From Pseudomonas sp. SCA2728.1_7 (GTDB lineage: Bacteria > Pseudomonadota > Gammaproteobacteria > Pseudomonadales > Pseudomonadaceae), in contig NZ_CP073104.1 in assembly GCF_018138145.1 (NCBI RefSeq), positions 5,795,001 to 5,859,000 of the forward strand: 64,000 nt of DNA. The letters run 5' to 3'. Of this stretch, positions 9,573-18,800 are shown piece after piece. The position numbers were made by a program, and so were the translations under genes. Every line of letters begins with the position of its first letter. Within the stretch, counting starts at the first letter, position 1. The notes beneath the pieces were generated by a model. That model ran no database searches, had not been told where the DNA came from, and worked only from the letters and a program-made list of their open reading frames with translations.

Positions 9573-10334
9573 CTACATCGCGACTTCCACTTGGCCGGGC
9601 GCGGTGACTTGCGCCTTGATGACCCGTTGCGAGTTGAGGTTTTTCACCCGGATCTGTTCCTTCAAACCGCCATTGGCCAGCGCTTCACCGGGCATGCGCA
9701 CAGCGAGCGTGCCGCTGCGCGCAGTGATGACCACTTGATCGCCCTTGCGAATGACTTCCGCCTGTTCCAGATGAACCAAGGTAATGACCTGATCGGCTAC
9801 CGTTGGTCGGGTTAATTTCTGCCCGATCGCTTCGTCTACCGAGGTCAGAAAGCCTTGGTTGATCGTACTCACGTCGCGCTCACGCAGGGTCACGTCCTGC
9901 GGTTCGATAATCCCTGCACGTTTGAGCGGTCGGGTGGTGGTCACAATCTCGCGAAACAGGCGGACTTGAGCGGGCACGAACACGGTCCAGGGCGAGGCGC
10001 CTTCACAGCGGACCTTCACCGTGACCCGGCCCAACGGACGTGCCGGGCTCTCCAAAGTCGCTGTCAATTCCTTGTCGCACATAGGCATGCGCATACGGGG
10101 GTCGAGCTGGTTAACTTCGATTTCGTAGCGGCCTTCCGTTTGACTGGTTGCCAGATAGTCTTCTACGGTGAACTCAAGAAAGCCCTGAGTGACGCCGATA
10201 AGCATGTCAGGCAAGGTAACCGCATCAGCAATGGCAGGGCTGCCAGCAAAAAAGCAGCAAATAGCGCCCGCAGCACAGAGCCCTCTGCGGAGGGGAGATG
10301 TCAGGCGTCGAAAAAATGTCGTTTGAGCGTTCAT
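9573..10334 (-). CDS. flgA: P-ring assembly chaperone FlgA
   Basis: A 253-residue periplasmic protein with a signal peptide (LCAAGAICCFFAGSPAIADA) and the SAF-domain C-terminal half (VVTTTRPLKRAGIIEPQDV-like segment and VRMPGEALANGGLKEQIRV). FlgA assists assembly of the FlgI P-ring. ATG 10334 is chosen because longer in-frame starts would read through the sigma-54 promoter at 10347-10361. It is divergent from cheV with about 80 bases between starts. Confidence 0.92.
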   Translation of the reverse strand: MNAQTTFFRRLTSPLRRGLCAAGAICCFFAGSPAIADAVTLPDMLIGVTQGFLEFTVEDYLATSQTEGRYEIEVNQLDPRMRMPMCDKELTATLESPARPLGRVTVKVRCEGASPWTVFVPAQVRLFREIVTTTRPLKRAGIIEPQDVTLRERDVSTINQGFLTSVDEAIGQKLTRPTVADQVITLVHLEQAEVIRKGDQVVITARSGTLAVRMPGEALANGGLKEQIRVKNLNSQRVIKAQVTAPGQVEVAM

Positions 10335-10346
10335 ACGAGTTAAAAA

Positions 10347-10361
10347 GCAAGCGCCGTGCCG
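10347..10361 (-). promoter_or_regulatory. Sigma-54 promoter of flgA
   Basis: Minus strand reads CGGCACGGCGCTTGC: the invariant GG and GC are 10 bases apart. It differs from consensus TGGCACG-N4-TTGC only at the first base. The core GGCACGGCGCTTGC is identical to that of the flgB promoter at 12538. The predicted transcription start is about 12 bases past the GC, just before flgA's ATG, so the leader is nearly absent. Confidence 0.82.
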
Positions 10362-10416
10362 TTTAGCAATGAATGTGCGTCGCAACAACACTTGGCGTTG
10401 ATGTAGGAGTCTGGGC

Positions 10417-11349
10417 ATGGCTGGTGTAATGGATTCGGTGAACCAGCGCACGCAACTGGTAGGGCAGAATCGCCTGGAGCTGTTGTTGTTCCGTCTTGAC
10501 GGTCAGCAGCTCTATGGAATCAACGTGTTCAAGGTGCGGGAAGTGTTGCAGTGCCCGTCGCTGACGTTGATGCCCAAGTCCAGTCCTGTCGTGTGTGGGG
10601 TGGCAAATATCCGGGGGGCGACCATTCCGATCCTTGATCTGGCAATGGCGACCGGTTCCGGAGCGTTGAAAGACAAGAACAACCCGTTCGTGATCATCAC
10701 GGAGTACAACACCAAGACCCAGGGTTTCCTGGTCCGCTCGGTGGAGCGCATCGTCAACATGAACTGGGAAGAGATTCATCCACCGCCCAAGGGCACGGGT
10801 CGCGATCATTACCTGACCGCTGTGACTCGGGTGGACAATCAGTTAGTCGAAATCATCGACGTCGAGAAAGTGCTGGCGGAAGTTGCGCCGACACCGGAAG
10901 CGATTTCGGTGGGCGTGGTCGATGTCGAGACCCAGACCAAGGCACTGTCGTTGCGTGTCTTGACGGTCGATGACTCGTCGGTGGCGCGCAAGCAGGTCAC
11001 GCGTTGTCTACAGACGATCGGTGTCGAAGTGGTGGCGCTGAACGACGGCAAGCAGGCGCTGGATTACCTGCGCAAGCTGGTCGACGAGGGCAAGAAGCCG
11101 GAAGAAGAGTTCCTGATGATGATTTCCGACATCGAGATGCCGGAGATGGACGGGTACACCCTGACGGCGGAAATCCGCGGCGACGCACGCATGCAAAAGC
11201 TTCATATCATCCTGCATACTTCGTTGTCCGGGGTATTCAATCAGGCGATGGTCAAGAAAGTCGGTGCTGATGACTTCCTGGCCAAGTTCCGCCCTGATGA
11301 CCTGGCATCCCGGGTAGTCGACCGGATCAAAGCAGCAGATATCAGCTAG
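10417..11349 (+). CDS. cheV: Chemotaxis coupling protein CheV
   Basis: A 310-residue fusion of a CheW-like domain (about 15-160; GVANIRGATIPILDLA, VRSVERIVNM) and a receiver (about 178-305; D185-D186, phospho-acceptor D238 in MISDIEMPEMDG). CheV couples chemoreceptors to CheA and adapts through phosphorylation. It is followed by cheR after 46 bases, the same pair as in P. aeruginosa next to flgA/flgM. Confidence 0.94.
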   Translation: MAGVMDSVNQRTQLVGQNRLELLLFRLDGQQLYGINVFKVREVLQCPSLTLMPKSSPVVCGVANIRGATIPILDLAMATGSGALKDKNNPFVIITEYNTKTQGFLVRSVERIVNMNWEEIHPPPKGTGRDHYLTAVTRVDNQLVEIIDVEKVLAEVAPTPEAISVGVVDVETQTKALSLRVLTVDDSSVARKQVTRCLQTIGVEVVALNDGKQALDYLRKLVDEGKKPEEEFLMMISDIEMPEMDGYTLTAEIRGDARMQKLHIILHTSLSGVFNQAMVKKVGADDFLAKFRPDDLASRVVDRIKAADIS

Positions 11350-11395
11350 GAGCGTTTTGCTCCTGGCGGTCAACACGATTTAAGAGGCGGCATCA

Positions 11396-12223
11396 TTGTC
11401 TACGGGTAATTTGGATTTCGAACAGTTCCGGGTCTTCCTGGAAAAAGCCTGTGGCATTTTGCTCGGTGAAAACAAGCAATACCTGGTCTCGAGCCGTCTC
11501 AACAAACTGATGGAGCAGCAAGGCATCAAATCCCTGGGTGAGCTGGTTCAGCGCATCCAGACCCAGCCGCGCAGCGGTTTGCGCGAGCAAGTGGTCGATG
11601 CCATGACGACCAACGAAACCCTGTGGTTTCGTGACACCTATCCGTTTGAAGTCTTGAAGAACAAGGTACTGCCTGAAGCGATCAAGGCCAGCCCCAACCA
11701 GCGCCTGCGGATCTGGTCGGCGGCGTGCTCGTCGGGCCAGGAACCGTACTCGCTGTCGATGTCGATCGACGAGTTCGAGCGCAGCAACCTAGGCCAGTTG
11801 AAGATGGGTGTGCAAATCGTTGCCACTGATTTGTCCGGCCTTATGCTGACCAACTGCAAGACGGGCGAGTACGACAGCCTGGCGATCGGTCGTGGTTTGT
11901 CGCCGGAACGTCTGCAGCGTTACTTCGACCCGAAAGGGCCGGGGCGCTGGGTGATCAAGGCACCGATCAAGAACCGCGTGGAGTTCCGTTCGTTCAACCT
12001 GCTCGACAGCTATGCCGCGCTGGGCAAGTTCGACATCGTGTTCTGCCGCAACGTGTTGATCTACTTCTCTGCCGAAGTGAAGAAAGACATCCTGTTGCGC
12101 ATTCACAGCACGTTGAAGCCGGGCGGTTATCTGTTCCTTGGCGCTTCCGAAGCGTTGAACGGTTTGCCGGACCATTACCAGATGGTGCAGTGCAGCCCGG
12201 GGATCATTTACCAGGCGAAATGA
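11396..12223 (+). CDS. cheR: Chemotaxis protein methyltransferase CheR
   Basis: A 275-residue SAM-dependent methyltransferase of chemoreceptor glutamates. The N-terminal helical domain holds TTNETLWFRD, and the SAM domain holds WSAACSSGQEPYSLSM and FDIVFCRNVLIYFS, all diagnostic. The start is TTG 11396 with a purine-rich AAGAGG about 9 bases upstream; no good ATG exists before the conserved region. It is probably in one transcript with cheV. Confidence 0.94.
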   Translation: MSTGNLDFEQFRVFLEKACGILLGENKQYLVSSRLNKLMEQQGIKSLGELVQRIQTQPRSGLREQVVDAMTTNETLWFRDTYPFEVLKNKVLPEAIKASPNQRLRIWSAACSSGQEPYSLSMSIDEFERSNLGQLKMGVQIVATDLSGLMLTNCKTGEYDSLAIGRGLSPERLQRYFDPKGPGRWVIKAPIKNRVEFRSFNLLDSYAALGKFDIVFCRNVLIYFSAEVKKDILLRIHSTLKPGGYLFLGASEALNGLPDHYQMVQCSPGIIYQAK

Positions 12224-12238
12224 TTGCATCGGCAATAC

Positions 12239-12276
12239 AAAAAACGGCAGGCCCGCAAAGGCCTGCCGTTTTTTTG
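12239..12276 (+). terminator. Terminator after cheR
   Basis: Stem AACGGCAGGCC/GGCCTGCCGTT with loop CGCAAA and a T7 tract, 17 bases past cheR. It separates the cheVR unit from the flgB operon. Confidence 0.92.
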
Positions 12277-12313
12277 TGCCCGAAGAAATTCTCCCTGACA
12301 CCACAAAACCCCT

Positions 12314-12402
12314 GTAGGAGTGAGCCTGCTCGCGATAGCGGTAGCACATCCAACATCATCGGTGCCTGACACACCGCTATCGCGAGCAGGCTCACTCCTA
12401 CA
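12314..12402. repeat. REP doublet (REPIN), class A
   Basis: GTAGGAGTGAGCCTGCTCGC at 12314 and its inverted partner ending at 12402, separated by about 32 bases. Same family as nine other loci in this window. Confidence 0.9.
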
Positions 12403-12439
12403 AGGAGGCTGTGGTGTGGATGAGGGAGAAGGCAAGCGG

Positions 12440-12481
12440 CAGAAAAGCGGCATCCGGCGGAAACCGGTTGCCGCTTTTCTG
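12440..12481. promoter_or_regulatory. Perfect 13-bp inverted repeat upstream of the flgB promoter
   Basis: CAGAAAAGCGGCA at 12440-12452 and its exact complement at 12469-12481, loop of 16 bases that itself contains CCGG...CCGG. It lies about 83-124 bases upstream of the predicted flgB start of transcription, the range where sigma-54 activators such as FleR or FleQ bind. A binding role is inference; an RNA hairpin is the alternative. Confidence 0.5.
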
Positions 12482-12537
12482 GCATTGCCGCTTTGCCGAC
12501 GTCCGGCAAGGCCCCGGTTTACGGGGGTTTTATGGTT

Positions 12538-12553
12538 TGGCACGGCGCTTGCT
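12538..12553 (+). promoter_or_regulatory. Sigma-54 promoter of the flgBCDE operon
   Basis: TGGCACGGCGCTTGCT is a perfect match to TGGCACG-N4-TTGCW, ending 42 bases before the flgB ATG. The rod/hook operon of pseudomonads is known to need RpoN with FleQ/FleR. Confidence 0.93.
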
Positions 12554-12595
12554 AAAGCTCAGTTACGAAAAACCGGTCACCTGAAGGTTCCCGAC

Positions 12596-13003
12596 ATGAG
12601 CATCAGCTTCGATAAAGCGCTCGGCATTCACGAAAAGGCATTGGGCTTCCGCGCCCAGCGTGCCGAAGTGCTGGCCAACAACATCGCCAACGCCGACACC
12701 CCGAACTACAAGGCTCGGGATCTGGACTTCTCCAAAGTGCTTGAAGCACAGACCCAGAAGAACGCCAACGGCACCATCGCTTTGAACATGACCAACAGCC
12801 GTCACATCGAAGCTGAAGGCCTGGGCAACGGCGACGAATCGCTGATGTATCGCACGCCGATGCAACCTTCGATCGACCAGAACACTGTGGACGCCCAACT
12901 GGAACAGTCGAACTACGCGGAAAACGCCGTCGGCTTCCAGGCCAGCTTCACCCTGCTCAACAGCAAATTCAAAGGGCTGGTGTCAGCCCTGCGCGGAGAG
13001 TAA
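12596..13003 (+). CDS. flgB: Flagellar basal-body rod protein FlgB
   Basis: A 135-residue proximal rod protein. N-terminal helix plus the rod/hook signature ANNIANADTPNYKARD, and the typical C-terminal ESNYAENAVGFQASFTLLN-like helix (here EQSNYAENAVGFQ). ATG 12596 follows the sigma-54 promoter; the longer frame from 12320 would read through REP sequence and the promoter. First gene of flgBCDE; flgC starts 4 bases after its stop. Confidence 0.95.
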   Translation: MSISFDKALGIHEKALGFRAQRAEVLANNIANADTPNYKARDLDFSKVLEAQTQKNANGTIALNMTNSRHIEAEGLGNGDESLMYRTPMQPSIDQNTVDAQLEQSNYAENAVGFQASFTLLNSKFKGLVSALRGE

Positions 13004-13006
13004 TCC

Positions 13007-13450
13007 ATGTCCCTGTCCAGCGTTTTCAACATTGCCGGCAGCGGCATGAGCGCACAGACCACGCGTCTGAACACCGTGGCGTCGAACATCGCCAACGCCG
13101 AAACCGTCTCGTCGAGCATCGACCAGACCTATCGCGCCCGTCACCCGGTATTCGCCACCATGTTCCAGGGCGGCCAGAACAGTGGCAGCAACTCGTTGTT
13201 CCAGAGCCAGGACGCGGCCGGTCAGGGCGTACAGGTGCTCGGTGTGGTCGAAGACCAGAGCAACCTCGAAGCGCGCTACGAGCCGAACCATCCGGCGGCT
13301 GACGCCAAAGGCTACGTCTACTACCCGAACGTCAACGTAGTGGAAGAAATGGCCGACATGATTTCCGCGAGCCGTTCGTTCCAGACCAACGCCGAAATGA
13401 TGAACACCGCCAAAACCATGATGCAGAAGGTACTGACCCTCGGTCAGTAA
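13007..13450 (+). CDS. flgC: Flagellar basal-body rod protein FlgC
   Basis: A 147-residue proximal rod protein with the paired motif TVASNIANAETV near the N-terminus and the C-terminal EMADMISASRSFQTNAEMMN helix. Both termini form the coiled-coil that packs in the axial structure. Tightly spaced after flgB. Confidence 0.95.
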   Translation: MSLSSVFNIAGSGMSAQTTRLNTVASNIANAETVSSSIDQTYRARHPVFATMFQGGQNSGSNSLFQSQDAAGQGVQVLGVVEDQSNLEARYEPNHPAADAKGYVYYPNVNVVEEMADMISASRSFQTNAEMMNTAKTMMQKVLTLGQ

Positions 13451-13465
13451 TAAGGGGCGACTGCC

Positions 13466-14191
13466 ATGAGTGTTACCGATACCACCGCTACGCCGAGCCT
13501 GAAGGACATCCTCGCCAACTCGGCGAAGACCAGCAGCACCACGACGGGCGGCATCGCCTCGGCGACCAACAGTGCCACCGGCGGTCAAGCGTTGGGCAAG
13601 GATGCGTTCCTGCAATTGCTGGTCACCCAGCTGAAAAACCAGAACCCGCTCGACCCGCAGGACAACAGCGCATTCGTTGCGCAGTTGGCGCAGTTCAGCA
13701 GCCTCGAAGGCATCACCACGCTGAACTCCACCGTGAGTGGCCTGGCCGGCAACTACAACTCGTCGCAGGCGCTGCAAGCTTCGTCGCTGGTCGGTCGCAA
13801 TGTGATCGTGCAGACCAACACCGCGCAGCTCGACGATCCGAGCAAAGGCCTGACCGGTTCGGTGAACCTGTCGACGTCCATTGCTGAGGGTACCGTGACC
13901 ATCACCGACAGCAGCGGCAAGACGGTTCGCACCATCGATCTGGGCAGTCGCGCCGCTGGCAGTGCCAGCTTCACCTGGGACGGCAAGGACACGTCCGGCA
14001 CCCTCGTGCCGACCGGTACCTACACCTTCAAGGCGAGCGCACCGATCAACGGCACCGCGACCGATCTGGCCACTTACCTGCCGGCAACGGTCAACAGCGT
14101 GACGATCAGCCAGACCGGTGGCGAGCTGATGCTCAACCTGGCTGGCAAGGGCTCCGTTGCCCTGTCCAAAGTACAAACCATTGGTATATAG
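13466..14191 (+). CDS. flgD: Hook-capping (scaffold) protein FlgD
   Basis: A 241-residue protein. The N-terminal export and capping region carries GKDAFLQLLVTQLKNQNP and LDPQDNSAFVAQLAQFSSLE (read as two segments), and the C-terminal half has the FlgD Ig-like/tudor domains with FTWDGKDTSGTLVPTGTYTF. FlgD caps the growing hook and is discarded when it is complete. Same operon as flgBC. Confidence 0.95.
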   Translation: MSVTDTTATPSLKDILANSAKTSSTTTGGIASATNSATGGQALGKDAFLQLLVTQLKNQNPLDPQDNSAFVAQLAQFSSLEGITTLNSTVSGLAGNYNSSQALQASSLVGRNVIVQTNTAQLDDPSKGLTGSVNLSTSIAEGTVTITDSSGKTVRTIDLGSRAAGSASFTWDGKDTSGTLVPTGTYTFKASAPINGTATDLATYLPATVNSVTISQTGGELMLNLAGKGSVALSKVQTIGI

Positions 14192-14222
14192 AGCCGACTA
14201 ACCGGCAACAAAGGAGTGGAAT

Positions 14223-15569
14223 ATGTCTTTCAATATCGGCCTTAGCGGTCTCTATGCAGCCAACAAACAACTGGACGTGACCGGCAACAACATCGCCAAC
14301 GTCGCGACCGCCGGTTTCAAATCGTCCCGTGCAGAATTCGAAGACGTTTACTCGGCGACCCGTCTGGGCACCGGCAGCAAAGTCATCGGCAACGGTGTGC
14401 GCCTGGCCAACGTTTCCCAGCAGTTCACCCAGGGTGACATCAACAACACCGGCAACGTGTTGGACATGGGTATCAACGGTTCCGGCTTCTTCACCATGAG
14501 CAACAACGGTTCGATTTCCTACACCCGTGCCGGTACTTTCAAAGTCGACGACGCCGGTTTCATCACCAACACCGACTACACCTCGCGCCTGCAAGGTTAC
14601 GCTGTGGATTCCAGCGGCAAAATCATCAAGGGCGTGTTGACCGACCTGAAGATCGACACCTCGAACCTGGCCCCGAAGTCGACTTCGGCCGTGGGGTCGA
14701 GCATCAACCTGAACTCGTCGGCTCCCGTGATCGTTGATACCGGCGCCACCGCTGTCAAGTTCGATCCGTCCAAGGTCGAGACTTACACCGAGTCGTTCAG
14801 CACCCCGATCTATGACACGCAGGGCAACAAGCACAACATGGATCAGTACGTCGTGAAGACGGGCGAAAACACCTGGAAGGTGTACACGCTGGTGGACGGG
14901 CGCAACCCGGACGCGACCGGCAGTGATCCAAGCAAAGCTGCCACTCCGCCGATTGCATCGACTCTGACGTTCGACAGTTCCGGCAAGCTGCTTCAGGTCA
15001 GCACACCGAGCACTCTGCCGCCGCCGGCTCCGAACCCGATCATCAGCAGCGATCTCACACTGAAAAACTGGGTGCCGGGCACCGTGACCAATGGCAACTT
15101 CACGCCTAACGGCGCGGCTGCCAACCCGAATGGCGTGACCGTTTCCCTGGCCAAGACCACTCAGTACAACGCGGATACCTCGCGTACCATCCCGACTCAG
15201 GATGGTTACGCCACTGGCCAGATCACCAACCTGACCATCGACGGCACCGGAACGCTGTTCGCCAACTTCAGCAACAACCAGAACAAGGCGATCGGCCAGG
15301 TTGCACTGGCCAGCTTCACTAACGAGCAAGGTCTGCAAGCAGTGGGCGGCACCAGTTGGAAGGAAACCTTCGCTTCGGGTATTCCGGGTTATGACGCTCC
15401 GGAAACCGGCACCTTGGGTTCGATTCAGTCCAACTCGCTGGAAGAGTCAAACGTTAACCTGACCAATGAGCTGGTGGACCTGATCAAGGGCCAGAGCAAC
15501 TATCAGGCGAACGCCAAGACCATTTCGACCCAGAGCACCATCATGCAGACCATCATTCAGATGACCTGA
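14223..15569 (+). CDS. flgE: Flagellar hook protein FlgE
   Basis: A 448-residue hook subunit. N-terminal MSFNIGLSGLYAANKQLDVT and NNIANVATAGFKSSRAEF, and C-terminal SLEESNVNLTNELVDLIKGQ and YQANAKTISTQSTIMQTIIQ are the conserved axial-protein ends; the middle domain is variable. RBS AAGGAG precedes ATG 14223. A strong terminator follows at once, so flgF, which normally comes next in the rod/hook cluster, is not here. Confidence 0.95.
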   Translation: MSFNIGLSGLYAANKQLDVTGNNIANVATAGFKSSRAEFEDVYSATRLGTGSKVIGNGVRLANVSQQFTQGDINNTGNVLDMGINGSGFFTMSNNGSISYTRAGTFKVDDAGFITNTDYTSRLQGYAVDSSGKIIKGVLTDLKIDTSNLAPKSTSAVGSSINLNSSAPVIVDTGATAVKFDPSKVETYTESFSTPIYDTQGNKHNMDQYVVKTGENTWKVYTLVDGRNPDATGSDPSKAATPPIASTLTFDSSGKLLQVSTPSTLPPPAPNPIISSDLTLKNWVPGTVTNGNFTPNGAAANPNGVTVSLAKTTQYNADTSRTIPTQDGYATGQITNLTIDGTGTLFANFSNNQNKAIGQVALASFTNEQGLQAVGGTSWKETFASGIPGYDAPETGTLGSIQSNSLEESNVNLTNELVDLIKGQSNYQANAKTISTQSTIMQTIIQMT

Positions 15570-15592
15570 TGTGTTCGAATAGCTGCACTGAA

Positions 15593-15622
15593 AACCGACG
15601 CCTTGGGCGTCGGTTTTTTTTT
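15593..15622 (+). terminator. Terminator after flgE
   Basis: Stem AACCGACGCC/GGCGTCGGTT, loop TTG, then T7. It closes the flgBCDE transcript 24 bases past the stop. Confidence 0.95.
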
Positions 15623-15859
15623 GCCTGCTATCAGGCTTTGCTTAGATACCTACCGTTCGTCGGAAGCTGTGGTGCAGTAATTGCAGATGCCCCGAGCAAA
15701 GGAGGGGGCGCGTCAAACTTCCGCAGGTCATGGAGACCTCTGGTTGCAGGGCGGTTAAACGTCTCATCAATGACCACGCGCAAAAGTACTCGGCCTTATC
15801 GAGGCGATTCTGAAGCATTGCGTTGACTATCGATTCATCAAAAAGGCAAGGAAGAAACA

Positions 15860-18800
15860 ATGGCAGTTATAAACGGAACGTCGGGTACGGACACACTGGT
15901 AGGCACGTCAAGTGCGGATGAGTTGTATGGGTTTGCAGGAAATGACTCGCTGAGTGGTGGCGAGGGCAATGACCTGCTGGATGGCGGGGCAGGTGCTGAT
16001 GTCTTGAATGGCGGGAACGGTATCGATACCGCGTCTTATGCCAACTCGACAGCCGGGGTAACCGTTAACCTGGTTTCAGGCACGGGTATTGGCGGGGATG
16101 CGCAGGGTGACACCTTGACCTCCATTGAGACGGTCGTCGGGTCTGCGTTCAACGACAACCTGACCGCAAGTCTGGCGGGCAACAGTTTGATCGGCGGCGC
16201 GGGCAATGACGTGTATTTCGTCAACGGCTCGGCAGTGAACGTGATCGAAACCGCCGGCGGTGGCGATGACGAAGTACGCACCGTGGTTACCAACCTGCGT
16301 CTGGCCGACAACGTTGAGCGCCTGACTTACGTCGGCAACAGCAGCTTTGTCGGGTTCGGCAACGGTCTGGACAACGTCATTACTGGCGGCGCCAACAATG
16401 ACACCTTGTCGGGTGGTGCAGGCGCTGACCAGTTCATCGGCGGTGCGGGCACCGATACCGTGAGCTACATCGACAGTCCCGGCTCGATCACCATCAACAC
16501 CAAAACCGGCGTCCACACCGGCATTGCCGAGGGTGATACGTATGTTGGCATTGAGGTGATTCAAGGTTCGAACTCCGACGACATTTTCATCAGTGGCGCA
16601 GCCGCCGATACGTTCGATGGCTCGATGGGCAATAACGACACCGTTGATTACTCGGGTTCGGCAAGCGGTGTGACGGCGAGCCTGCTCAGTGGTGCGGTCG
16701 GTGTCGGCGGTGATGCGCAGGGCGACCGACTGTGGAACATCGAAACCGTGATCGGCTCGTCATTTGACGACTCGCTGACTGCGAGCCTTGCAGGCAACAA
16801 ACTGATCGGCGGCGCGGGCAATGACGTGTATTTCGTCAACGGCTCGGCAGTGAACGTGATCGAAACCGCCGGCGGCGGCGATGACGAAGTACGCACTGTG
16901 GTCACCAACCTGCGTCTGGCCGATAACGTCGAGCGTCTGACTTACGTCGGCAACAGCAGCTTTGTCGGGTGCGGCAACGGTCTGGACAACGTCATCACTG
17001 GCGGCGCCAACAATGACACCCTGTCGGGCGGCGCCGGCGCTGACCAGTTCATCGGCGGTGCGGGCACCGATACCGTGAGCTACATCGACAGTCCCGGCTC
17101 GATCACGATCAACACCAAAACCGGCGTCCACACCGGGATTGCCGAGGGTGATACGTTCGTTGGCATTGAGGTGATTCAAGGCTCGAACTCCGACGACATT
17201 TTCATCAGTGGCGCAGCCGCCGATACGTTCGATGGCTCGATGGGCAACAACGACACCGTTGATTACTCGGGTTCGGCAAGCGGTGTGACGGCGAGCCTGC
17301 TCAGTGGCGCGGTCGGTGTCGGCGGTGATGCGCAGGGCGACCGACTGTGGAACATCGAAACCGTGATCGGCTCGTCATTTGGCGACTCGCTGACTGCGAG
17401 CCTTGCAGGCAACAAACTGATCGGCGGCGCGGGCAACGACGTGTATTTCGTCAATGGCTCGGCAGTCAACGTGATCGAAACCGCCGGCGGCGGCGATGAC
17501 GAAGTACGCACCGTGGTCACCAACCTGCGTCTGGCCGACAACGTCGAGCGCCTGACTTACGTAGGCAACAGCAGTTTTGTCGGGTTCGGCAACGGTCTGG
17601 ACAACGTCATCACTGGCGGCGCCAACAACGACACCCTGTCGGGCGGCGCCGGCGCTGACCAGTTCATCGGCGGTGCGGGCACTGATACCGTGAGCTACAT
17701 CGACAGTCCCGGCTCGATCACGATCAACACCAAAACCGGCGTACACACCGGCATTGCCGAGGGTGATACGTATGTTGGCATTGAGGTGATTCAAGGCTCG
17801 AACTCCGACGATATTTTCATCAGTGGCGCAGCCGCCGATACGTTCGATGGCTCGATGGGCAATAACGACACCGTTGATTACTCGGGTTCGGCAAGCGGTG
17901 TGACGGCGAGCCTGCTCAGTGGTGCGGTCGGTGTCGGCGGTGATGCGCAGGGCGACCGACTGTGGAACATCGAAACCGTGATCGGCTCGTCATTTGACGA
18001 CTCGCTGACCGCGAGCCTTGCAGGCAACAAACTGATCGGCGGCGCGGGCAACGACGTGTATTTCGTCAACGGCTCGGCAGTGAACGTGATCGAAACCGCC
18101 GGCGGTGGCGATGACGAAGTACGCACCGTGGTCACCAACCTGCGTCTGGCCGACAACGTCGAGCGCCTGACTTACGTCGGCAACAGCAGTTTTGTCGGGT
18201 TCGGCAACGGTCTGGACAACGTCATTACTGGCGGCGCCAACAACGACACCCTGTCGGGTGGTGCAGGCGCTGACCAGTTCATCGGCGGTGCGGGCACTGA
18301 TACCGTGAGCTACATCGACAGTCCCGGCTCGATCACCATCAACACCAAAACCGGCGTCCACACCGGCATTGCCGAGGGTGATACGTTCGTTGGCATTGAG
18401 GTGATTCAAGGTTCGAACTCCGACGACATTTTCATCAGTGGCGCAGCCGCCGATACGTTCGATGGCTCGATGGGCAACAACGACACCGTTGATTACTCGG
18501 GTTCGGCAAGCGGTGTGACGGCGAGCCTGCTCAGTGGCGCGGTCGGTGTCGGCGGTGATGCGCAGGGCGACCGACTGTGGAACATCGAAACCGTGATCGG
18601 CTCGTCATTTGACGACTCGCTGACCGCGAGCCTTGCAGGCAACAAACTGATCGGCGGCGCGGGCAACGACGTGTATTTCGTCAACGGCTCGGCAGTGAAC
18701 GTGATCGAAACCGCCGGCGGTGGCGATGACGAAGTACGCACCGTGGTCACCAACCTGCGTCTGGCCGACAACGTCGAGCGCCTGACTTACGTCGGCAACA

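Noticed and set aside
14133..15338. A 401-codon minus-strand frame opposite flgE
   Set aside because: Antisense to a conserved hook protein with correct ends; no RBS or recognisable motif.
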